A DNA stretch of 54,988 nucleotides from Niabella sp. (lineage in GTDB: Bacteria > Bacteroidota > Bacteroidia > Chitinophagales > Chitinophagaceae): the NCBI GenBank assembly GCA_017744795.1, contig JAGIAQ010000002.1:64471-119458 (forward strand), read 5' to 3'. The notes beneath the pieces were generated by a model. That model was not told where the DNA came from and made no database searches. It saw nothing but the letters and a program-made list of their open reading frames with translations. The position numbers were made by a program, and so were the translations under genes. Shown here piece after piece: positions 35,475 to 43,251 of this stretch (its first letter is position 1; every line of letters begins with the position of its first letter).

Positions 35475-35548
35475 GCCGGGAAGCCGGAAAAGCGGGAAGA
35501 TCTTATTGCTCAATCACTGTCCACTTACCACCTTACCGATTTCCCGGC
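35475..35548. repeat. Imperfect inverted repeat, GCCGGGAAG family, before the GH2 gene
   Basis: GCCGGGAA (35475-35482) and TTCCCGGC (35541-35548) are perfect 8-bp arms separated by 58 bases, in the gap between the propeller gene stop and the GH2 ATG. It is the second copy of the element at 6064-6126. A partial relative (GGCCGAAAAGGTGGTAAGGC) is visible at about 43014-43033. Confidence 0.6.
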
Positions 35549-35573
35549 AAAAACCTAATTATCCGTTCCGGGT

Positions 35574-36668
35574 TTATTGACCAAACCGGAGCGTACTTTT
35601 TCCCTTATCCACCGAAGTAGCCACGGCAATGCCCCGGTGATCCTTAGCATCTACGGCGCAATAAAAATGATACACCACCCCATTGTGTTTTAATACAAAC
35701 GATTTATGTGCATATTTTTTGTCATAGTCCACTGATGACTGAATCAGATTATCGCCCGTCCAATCGGTCCAGTGGATCAGGTCATACGAGCAGGCAAAGC
35801 GATTAAAGGCGCCCGGCCGGTCTGTCCAGAATGCGCCGAAGTAGAACAGCACCCATATGTTGCCAATGCGCTGGATCATCGGATCACCGGTGATCCCTGC
35901 GGGATGGTGAACTACCGGATCTTTCAGATAGCGCTTCCAATGCACCATATCATTAGACACTGCCATGCCGATGCGTTCATACCACCTTGTTTTTTTGTTA
36001 TCTTTTAAGGAGTCACCCACTGCATTATAATACATAATAAAGCGATAGCCGGTATGGCGGGCCTTATCTTCTATTACGTAACTCTTAAAAAGTTTATGTC
36101 GGTTTTCCCACCATCTTACGTCAGCGTCCTGCGCGCCCAATACCGGCGCCGGCAGCCGTTGCCACTGCAAAGCCTGCACCGGAACCTGTGTTGTGTAAGC
36201 CATCCCGATCGATAAGGGTTCGGGCTCATACCCCGCGGTGGCGCCGCCGATATAAGACATCCAATACCTGCCGTTAAATTTTCCCAAATCATAATTGCCT
36301 CCCCAACGGGTATCAACCAAAGCATTATACCCCGCTTTCTGATTGGCATCCCAGCCCGTTTTGGTAAAGGCCAATTGCCGGCCCAGGGTCTTCCAGTGCA
36401 GCAGGTCTTTGCTGGCAGATAACCAGGTCTCGTACCCCCGCCCGTCAAAAACAACATAGCTCATATACCAGGTATTGCCCTGTTTATAAACCGTAGGACA
36501 ATCTACTTTCTGAGCAGTATCCGGCGGCAAAACCACCAATCCGTATTTATAAGGTGTTTTTACCTCCTCATAAATCTTTTGCATTTCCACGGGCGGCACG
36601 CTGCGCTGCGCAAGGGCCGCATTTATTAAAAATATTCCGATCAGTCCTAAAACTATTTTTCGCATCAT
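35574..36668 (-). CDS. GH43/GH130-like five-bladed propeller glycosidase
   Basis: This secreted protein has 364 residues with a Sec signal (MMRKIVLGLIGIFLINAALA). Five-bladed propeller strands follow: DCPTVYKQGNTWYMSYVVFD near residue 56 has the conserved early Asp, then SASKDLLHWKTLG, ISIGMAYTT-like and AVSNDMVHWKRYL blade edges, and DPMIQRIGNIWVLFYFG near 265. The repeated S.D..HW motifs are typical of GH43, GH130 and related clans, but I cannot assign a family. It overlaps the GH78 gene by four bases (ATGA), so the two are translationally coupled and probably act on the same oligosaccharide. Arabinofuranosidase or another exo-activity on rhamnogalacturonan side chains is plausible. Confidence 0.7.
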   Translation of the reverse strand: MMRKIVLGLIGIFLINAALAQRSVPPVEMQKIYEEVKTPYKYGLVVLPPDTAQKVDCPTVYKQGNTWYMSYVVFDGRGYETWLSASKDLLHWKTLGRQLAFTKTGWDANQKAGYNALVDTRWGGNYDLGKFNGRYWMSYIGGATAGYEPEPLSIGMAYTTQVPVQALQWQRLPAPVLGAQDADVRWWENRHKLFKSYVIEDKARHTGYRFIMYYNAVGDSLKDNKKTRWYERIGMAVSNDMVHWKRYLKDPVVHHPAGITGDPMIQRIGNIWVLFYFGAFWTDRPGAFNRFACSYDLIHWTDWTGDNLIQSSVDYDKKYAHKSFVLKHNGVVYHFYCAVDAKDHRGIAVATSVDKGKSTLRFGQ

Positions 36669-39352
36669 TTTGATTTTACCGTAAAACTGTAGGCTCCGGA
36701 ACCTATTTTTATTTGCTGTCGCTCATAGCCTTCCGGGAAATAAATCGTAGCACTGGTGTTGGGAGGAACAGATACCGTAATAGTAAATCGTGCGGCCTCT
36801 TTTTTCCAATCTACTTCAATCAGGCCATATACCGAATGATACTGCGCGTGTGCAGTGGTGATGCTGCCAACCGGATGGGGCCTTATTTCTATTATCTTAA
36901 ACCCAACAGATCCTTCGGCCTGCCGGATGCCGCACAACCCGGAATAGAACCATTCCATTAAATGCCCCAGCATAAAATGATTATTGGAAACCGAAGGCAG
37001 CGCCGCCCAGGACTCCGTGAGCGCGGTGGCGCCATGCGCCAGCTGGAAACCATACCCCGGCACATCACTCCGGTTGTTCATATCATAGATCACGTCACTG
37101 TAGCCCGCATCTTCCAATGCCCGTAAAACGTAGCGGTAGCCCACATCACCGCCGGTGAGCGCGTTGTTGTGCGCGCGAATATCCTTTACCAGGTTCCGCA
37201 CTACCGCTGTGCGATCCTGCGGTTTCACAAGCCCCATATACAAAGCCATTGCATTTGCCGCCTGGCTGCCAGTCGCATATTGCTTTGTGGTAGTATTAAA
37301 GAATTTTTTATTGAAAGCCGTTCTTACGGTCTGCGCCCAATCTTCAAAAACGGGGATCTCATTTTTATCACCTAACACGCGGGCTATTTTAGAGAGAATC
37401 GTCAGGTCGTAATAATAGGTGGCCGTTGAGGTAACGCCCTCCGGTGTCAATTGCGAAACACCCGGCCGGTCGGGTCCCAGGTCGAACCAATCACCTAATC
37501 CAAAATATAAGATATTATCCTTCGCTTTTCCTTTAAGATACTGCACATATTTCTTCATCATCGGGTACGCGTCTCTTAAAATTGCCGTATCGCCATACCA
37601 TTGAAATGCGTACCAGGGAAAGATCACGCCGGCACTTCCCCATTCGGGCGAATCGCGAAAGCCGCCATCAAAATGTACGTATTCCGGGGCAATGTCGGGT
37701 ATCAGGCCCTCCGGGGTTTGCGCATCGATCATATCGTGCACTACTTTTTTGATCAATGCGGCAATATCATAATTGTATTGAACGGATGCGCCCATTAGTT
37801 GTGTTTCCTCCAGCCAGCCCAGCTTTTCCCGGTGCGGACAATCGGTAAAAACGCTTACCATATTACTGCGGATGGCCCAGCGGATCAGGTCGTTGGTTTT
37901 ATCAAATAACTCATTCGAACAACTGAAGGATCCTATTTCATTGGCGCTGTTGCGGATGTGCAGGCCCTGTAATCGTTTAATAACCGGAAGGCCTGTATTA
38001 TCCGCCTCCGGCGTTGCCCCTTCTACCTGCACATAACGAAACCCATAATACGCAAAACGCGGCTGCCACTCCTCCACGCCTTCCCCCTTTAAAACATAGG
38101 TATAATAATGGGGCGATCCGGTTGCCTTTTGATTGGCGCTGCCATCGGCATTGATGAGTTCCGCAGGACGCAGGCGAACAGTGTCGCCTTTTTTTCCCGA
38201 AACTTTTATCGACGGTATACCGGAAAAATTTTGGCCCAGGTCGTACACCCATATTCCTTTTGATAATTCTTTTTTACCAACCGGATCGAATGACTGCATT
38301 ACTTTAATTGGTGGTGCCATTTGCGCTACCAATTTTGGCGGTCCTGTAGTAATAATGGCTTTTTTCCAATCTGTTTCATTATACCCTTTTTGATCCCAGC
38401 CCGTTTTTTCATTGTTGGCGTCGTAATCTTCACCACCATAAATACTGGAAAAGAAAACGGGAGAAGGCGCGGTGCGCCAGCTATTATCCGAAACAATCGT
38501 TTGCTCCGTTCCATCTTTGTAACGTATGCGAATGGTTGCGATCAGCTTGGGATAGCCATAAGCGCCGGTCAGCTTTCTGTAGCGTTCTCCGGGAATATAA
38601 TAAAAACCATTGCCCAGCAGCACGCCAATAACGTTCTCCCCCAACTGCAACTGGTTTGTAATATCGAATGTTACATATTGTGCTTTTTTGGAAAATTGCG
38701 TCCAGCCGGGATCCAGGAAATGATCTCCTGTTTTTTGCCCATTGATGCGCATTTCAAATTGACCCAAACCACTGATAAAAACCGCAGCGTCTGCCACTAC
38801 TTTTGTAATGTTAAACGTTTTCCGGAACATTGGCAATACATCCCTGCGTTGCCCCCAATCCTTTTTACCATTACCATGAGCAAATGGAAGAATGATACTG
38901 GTATCCGGCAATACTTCATAGCCAATCCACCGGGCACCAGACCAATCGGCATCCGTCAGCAAACCCATTTGCCAGGAGGCGATAGTGCTAAATGAAGAAG
39001 CGGTATTCTTTTCGTTCCAGACCATTACTTTCCAGTAATATTTTTTACCTGGCTGCAATGGTTTGCCGTTGTACGAAATCTGAATGGAAGCCGCCGTTTT
39101 TATTTTTTTTGAGTCCCAGACATTTCCCTGCTCTTTAGAAAGCAGCTCTGGTTCATCTGCAACCAATATGCGATAAGCAGTTTGCCGAACGTTTTTTTCT
39201 TCGCTTTTCAGCTCCCAGCTTAAGCCTGGGTGTTGTATAGCTACCCCAAGAGGGTCTTTCCGGAACTCGCAACGTAGTTGTACGGGCTGCAATTGTGCCT
39301 GCACTGCAATCATTACTAACAAGAAGCAAGCTCCCAAAAACAATCGTTTCAT
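36665..39352 (-). CDS. GH78 alpha-L-rhamnosidase
   Basis: This secreted protein has 895 residues with a signal ending near MIAVQAQ (residue 19). It has the complete GH78 layout: N-terminal Ig-like domain (LRCEFRKDPLGVAIQHPGLSW), a rhamnosidase-N jelly roll (GLGQFEMRINGQKTGDHFLD near 192-211), a second beta domain with GIWVYDLGQNFSG, then the (alpha/alpha)6 barrel with DCPHREKLGWLEE near residue 506, the active-site stretch, and a C-terminal beta sandwich. It hydrolyses terminal alpha-L-rhamnose from rhamnogalacturonan fragments; the RhaT gene at 52224 would import the product. It is coupled by a four-base overlap to the propeller glycosidase downstream and starts 13 bases after the GH2-malectin gene. 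Confidence 0.95.
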   Translation of the reverse strand: MKRLFLGACFLLVMIAVQAQLQPVQLRCEFRKDPLGVAIQHPGLSWELKSEEKNVRQTAYRILVADEPELLSKEQGNVWDSKKIKTAASIQISYNGKPLQPGKKYYWKVMVWNEKNTASSFSTIASWQMGLLTDADWSGARWIGYEVLPDTSIILPFAHGNGKKDWGQRRDVLPMFRKTFNITKVVADAAVFISGLGQFEMRINGQKTGDHFLDPGWTQFSKKAQYVTFDITNQLQLGENVIGVLLGNGFYYIPGERYRKLTGAYGYPKLIATIRIRYKDGTEQTIVSDNSWRTAPSPVFFSSIYGGEDYDANNEKTGWDQKGYNETDWKKAIITTGPPKLVAQMAPPIKVMQSFDPVGKKELSKGIWVYDLGQNFSGIPSIKVSGKKGDTVRLRPAELINADGSANQKATGSPHYYTYVLKGEGVEEWQPRFAYYGFRYVQVEGATPEADNTGLPVIKRLQGLHIRNSANEIGSFSCSNELFDKTNDLIRWAIRSNMVSVFTDCPHREKLGWLEETQLMGASVQYNYDIAALIKKVVHDMIDAQTPEGLIPDIAPEYVHFDGGFRDSPEWGSAGVIFPWYAFQWYGDTAILRDAYPMMKKYVQYLKGKAKDNILYFGLGDWFDLGPDRPGVSQLTPEGVTSTATYYYDLTILSKIARVLGDKNEIPVFEDWAQTVRTAFNKKFFNTTTKQYATGSQAANAMALYMGLVKPQDRTAVVRNLVKDIRAHNNALTGGDVGYRYVLRALEDAGYSDVIYDMNNRSDVPGYGFQLAHGATALTESWAALPSVSNNHFMLGHLMEWFYSGLCGIRQAEGSVGFKIIEIRPHPVGSITTAHAQYHSVYGLIEVDWKKEAARFTITVSVPPNTSATIYFPEGYERQQIKIGSGAYSFTVKSK

Positions 39353-39365
39353 TTATAATAGCATT

Positions 39366-42300
39366 TTATTGGACCTCAATATTAGACACCACCAATCCCT
39401 GTGCATTCTTTAAGGCTAAACTTACGGTATAATGCCCCGCATTGATCATAGTGCCTGTATTAACTGTTGCCAGCATCCATTTGCCCGGCTGCGTAAATTT
39501 AAGGGAGATTTCCTGCGCAACCATCCTGCTGCCTCCTGCATCGGATAATGTCAGCAATGCAGTACCATTAGCCGACTGCGGCCAATAATATTTCAGCGTT
39601 ATATTATAAATATCAGCCACACCTGTTTTGATGGGCCATTTTACTGAAGTAGTGTCATTAGTAGTTACAGCCAGCCGGGGCGTGCCGGAGATTTCAGTTA
39701 TTTTGACACTCCGTCCGAAAACGGCTACGTCCGTTTTGTAAGATGCAACGGGCTTCAGATCAAATGCAGGCTGCATCGCGGAGGCCGGCACTACCGCTGT
39801 AAAAAAAACGCCCGCTTCTTTCAATGAGATTTGTTCACCGGCGGCAACGCGCTTTTTATACACCGCATATTTTCTTCCTCCGGCTTCATCGGTTATCAAC
39901 CATGTGCCCATATCGCTAAAACCTTTGGTGGCAGCGGTTTTCAACAGCTCCTGAGGTATTGCTATGTAAACATCCGATGAAAGGTAAACACGAAACGATA
40001 AGTCCTTCGTTTGACTCCGGTCGGTCTGGATCCAGTTGGCTCCAAAAAGTTCCGGTGGCAACTGGTGGATCTGATTTTTTTCATTTGTAAAAGGAACATC
40101 CCCTATATCCAGCCAGGCACGCTGCAGAACACCGTTGCCTTTAAGATCTCTTATATTTTCAAAGGTCGGCGCCGGTTGTATCTTGTTTGCCCGCGTAGCG
40201 ATCGCAATGGCTGAAATGACGGCCTGGCCCGCTTTTGACCGGGGAAAGGAAATCACCAGCCGCCCGCCCTTTACGGTTACCGGGATTATTTTTTTTAAGG
40301 CTGTATTTGTTCCCGCCTCTTTCCAGGTATCAAGATCTTTCAATACTACTTTATCATTAAACGCCACATCAAATAACCGCATCCCTGTTGCATCCTGGCC
40401 CCCGCCGATCCCTAACCAGGGTTCCATAAAATAGAGCTCTATCCTGTAATCGCCATCAGGCAGCGGAAAGGAATATTTTAATTCCGATTTTCCGTAACGA
40501 AACTGCTGAAACAGCGGCCAATCACGGGTTCCCCTTATCGGTGAAAAGCTGCGGCGCTGACTGGCGAATACCGCCGGCATACCGGGAAAACGATTGGCCC
40601 ACGAAACAGAGCCCCAGAATCTTGTTTGAAGTTCAAAGTTTAAAGTCTGACGTTCGTTTTCAGATGGCAAAGGACGGTCGGCCTGCCAGGTATTTTTATT
40701 TTCATCAACATACTCAGGACCGCCGCAATTAACCCGGTAAATATATTGATAGCCTTTTTGGGGCGCTGTTATATTTTGTACCCCTTTGTACAATTGATCA
40801 AAATGCGGCGCTTTTGGCAAATGATATAACACTATAGTATCGCGGGCAACGGCTTTCCCGTTTACATAACCCACTGCATACAAAACATTGTAACGGATCG
40901 AAACCTGATCCCATTGAAAATGATGGCCTTTGCCTTTATTTTTTTGCCTGCCCAGGGATGCCCCTTCCATGTCATTAAACAGCTCCACTTCATCGCAATT
41001 CGAATACACAATAATCGAGTCTTTGATCCCCGGCGCAGTCCACCGGCTGGGCCAGGTATGCGAGGCGATATAGACCATCGGCGCTGTTATCTTTGATGCG
41101 TAATTGGAGCGATACATATAATACACATCCGTTGGTTCTTCCCAGGAGGTCAGCATTCCTTTATAATTAACCGGGCCAATGCGATCTATTGCCCGGAACG
41201 CTTCACCGCCCTGTACCCGCCCGGGGTTATCATGCGAATTCAGCAGCCAGAAAAAATGACCGGCGCTGCTGTCCTTTGCCTGCTCGCCCAAACACAGCTT
41301 CTTTTCCATGAGGGCTACCATTTGTTCCTCCGGATAAGAAGCCGGTTGCGGCTTTTTGTTATCAGCGTGCAGATCGATGGTCCGCCACGCTCCGTACTCC
41401 CCTACCAGCACCTGTTTCCGTAGATCCTGTGCGTAAGTATCCGGATCTCCGCCGTAGGTGCCCGTCCAGTTCTGCGGTACATCCCAGTCTGTTCCTTTGC
41501 CGCCATTACAGGTAGTCACCAACCGCTGTTCCGATGCGGTAGGGTCCAGGCTCCGGATCAGTTCCGTGCATTCTTTTGCAAAATCCTCCGGCAGTTTGCT
41601 TTCATTCTGCAGGCCCCACAATATAACAGAAGGGTCATTCCGGCGTTCCAATATCCATTCTTTTAAAGACGCTTTAAACTGGTTCCGGAAGGCGGGTGTG
41701 TCGTACCAGATATGCGCCGACAATTGCGGCCACCACAGGATTCCTTTATGATCAAACAACCTGCCGTATCTTAGGTTATGCGGTTGGTGCGCATCGCGGA
41801 AGGCGTTAAAACCAGCTGCCTGCAGCCATTTCACCCTTGCATCAATTTCTTCATCAGCAAAAGCATGGCTCTGCCCCAACTGATGCTCATATTCTGCAAT
41901 ACCATTTATAAATACGGGGCGCCCGTTTAACAAAAACTGGTGGGTGGAAGTTTTCCATTGAATGGTCCTGAATCCAAAATCAGTTCTTACTTTATCCGCT
42001 TCCACACCACCTGTTTTTATTATTGTTTCTATTGTGTACAAATAAGGGGCTTCCGGCGACCACAATTCCGGCGGCTTTAGCAACAACACCTGCCGGGTTG
42101 TATTATCCGTTTTTAATCGCACTTGTTTACTATCAATCGCAACCACCTGCTGTCGCCGGTTCTTTACTATTGTAGTCAATTGCGCATCAACAGGCCGGTC
42201 GTCCGTATTTTTTATCGTAAGGTCAACAAATAATTGAGTCTGCTCTTTTTTAATATCGGCCCAGGCATGCACCCCAAAAGGCGCTATATAAACCGGGTTG

Positions 42301-42896
42301 GTAACAATTAAATGCACGGGACGGAAAATACCCATTGGCTGCGATCCTTCCGAGAAACCGCGCTCCTCACTGCAACCGCCGCAAACCCAGGGCAAGTCCG
42401 TAATTCCGGCCGGGTGTTCGGCCAGTACGGCAAGAATATTGATTCCATTTTGTTTTACGGCATCTGTTATATCCAGGGTAAACGTAGTGCGTCCTCCCGC
42501 ATGGGTCCCCACTTTGGTACCATTCACCCAAACGGTAGCATAAGAGCCAACGCCCTCAAAAAAGAGAAAATATCTTTTGCCACGCTGCTTTTGAAGGCTG
42601 AAATTTTTCCGGTACCAGGCATTGCCATGCAGGTTTCCATGCAGCAATCGCCGGTATCCGTAATAGTCATCCCAGTTATGCGGAACGGCTATCTTTTTCC
42701 AGCCGGTTGTGGAATACCCTGTATTTTCGAATCCAGCATATTTTTGTGATCCTGTATCTCCCGCAATACTCACCCAGTCTTCATTTAGCGAGATCGTATC
42801 GCGCGACTGCGCGCTCGTAATGTTGCTTAAAAGAAACTGCAACACTATAAAAACAGCGCCCCTCCGGATTTGATAAAGCATTGCAATCGCCTTCAT
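39366..42896 (-). CDS. GH2 glycosidase with malectin and C-terminal carbohydrate-binding domains
   Basis: This secreted protein has 1176 residues. A Sec signal ends near SNITSAQ (residue 30). The GH2 jelly roll and Ig-like domains occupy about 40-300, and the TIM barrel about 305-600 with an acid/base Glu in LWGLQNES and a nucleophile Glu in LVGEYGAW. A DUF4982-like sandwich follows, then a malectin domain (about 718-900) starting with YRVNCGGPEYVDENKN. The C-terminal part (about 905-1176) ends with a CBM35-like beta sandwich (AGHYTVSLALKNAQG). Malectin and CBM domains should hold the enzyme on polysaccharide. The likely activity is beta-galactosidase-type, though beta-glucuronidase cannot be excluded. 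It lies in the pectin glycosidase run before GH78. Confidence 0.85.
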   Translation of the reverse strand: MKAIAMLYQIRRGAVFIVLQFLLSNITSAQSRDTISLNEDWVSIAGDTGSQKYAGFENTGYSTTGWKKIAVPHNWDDYYGYRRLLHGNLHGNAWYRKNFSLQKQRGKRYFLFFEGVGSYATVWVNGTKVGTHAGGRTTFTLDITDAVKQNGINILAVLAEHPAGITDLPWVCGGCSEERGFSEGSQPMGIFRPVHLIVTNPVYIAPFGVHAWADIKKEQTQLFVDLTIKNTDDRPVDAQLTTIVKNRRQQVVAIDSKQVRLKTDNTTRQVLLLKPPELWSPEAPYLYTIETIIKTGGVEADKVRTDFGFRTIQWKTSTHQFLLNGRPVFINGIAEYEHQLGQSHAFADEEIDARVKWLQAAGFNAFRDAHQPHNLRYGRLFDHKGILWWPQLSAHIWYDTPAFRNQFKASLKEWILERRNDPSVILWGLQNESKLPEDFAKECTELIRSLDPTASEQRLVTTCNGGKGTDWDVPQNWTGTYGGDPDTYAQDLRKQVLVGEYGAWRTIDLHADNKKPQPASYPEEQMVALMEKKLCLGEQAKDSSAGHFFWLLNSHDNPGRVQGGEAFRAIDRIGPVNYKGMLTSWEEPTDVYYMYRSNYASKITAPMVYIASHTWPSRWTAPGIKDSIIVYSNCDEVELFNDMEGASLGRQKNKGKGHHFQWDQVSIRYNVLYAVGYVNGKAVARDTIVLYHLPKAPHFDQLYKGVQNITAPQKGYQYIYRVNCGGPEYVDENKNTWQADRPLPSENERQTLNFELQTRFWGSVSWANRFPGMPAVFASQRRSFSPIRGTRDWPLFQQFRYGKSELKYSFPLPDGDYRIELYFMEPWLGIGGGQDATGMRLFDVAFNDKVVLKDLDTWKEAGTNTALKKIIPVTVKGGRLVISFPRSKAGQAVISAIAIATRANKIQPAPTFENIRDLKGNGVLQRAWLDIGDVPFTNEKNQIHQLPPELFGANWIQTDRSQTKDLSFRVYLSSDVYIAIPQELLKTAATKGFSDMGTWLITDEAGGRKYAVYKKRVAAGEQISLKEAGVFFTAVVPASAMQPAFDLKPVASYKTDVAVFGRSVKITEISGTPRLAVTTNDTTSVKWPIKTGVADIYNITLKYYWPQSANGTALLTLSDAGGSRMVAQEISLKFTQPGKWMLATVNTGTMINAGHYTVSLALKNAQGLVVSNIEVQ

Positions 42897-43251
42897 ACAT
42901 TCCTTAATTGTAAAACCTTAAAGTTTGTATATTTTTTTTATGGCGGGCTGCAAAAAACCACTATCCTGATGTAGTTTTTTATTATAGCGATAGTGTTAAT
43001 CAATTGTTGGCCGAAAAGGTGGTAAGGCCGGAATTTTAATTTTTAACCACAGCGCAATCAAAGAAAACTCCGAGGATTACGAAGGAGTGTATTGGCTATC
43101 CGGGCACTGCTCTGGTCTTATGTGTGAGCAACAAATGTTAAGCCAATGGCTCACAGATTACACGGATTGTCACAGAAGGCTTTTAAAATCTGTGGAAATC
43201 TGCGGAATCTGTGAGAACTCTAAAATCAGTGCTCAGCGTTCGCCACTATGT
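42897..43251. other. 355-bp gap between GH95 and the GH2-malectin gene with a 27-base-arm hairpin
   Basis: I see no gene. On the minus strand this is downstream of GH95 and upstream of the GH2 ATG. It holds a long CAGATT-type hairpin (43150-43215), a partial GCCGGGAAG-family word near 43014, and an AT-rich stretch (42897-43010) that probably contains the promoter of the GH2-GH78 genes. I could not pin a -7/-33 pair with confidence. Confidence 0.55.
43150..43215. repeat. Long near-perfect hairpin, CTCACAGATT type, after the GH95 gene
   Basis: The 27-base arms (43150-43176 and 43189-43215) pair at 22 of 27 positions around a 12-base loop. Both begin or end with CTCACAGATT or its complement. 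It lies 36 bases beyond the GH95 stop on the minus strand, where it may end transcription or protect the 3' end. A related palindrome lies at 25032-25179. Confidence 0.7.

Noticed and set aside
38807..38822. TTAAACGTTT-like word resembling the LacI operator
   Set aside because: It is inside the GH78 coding region and matches only the core, so it is probably chance.
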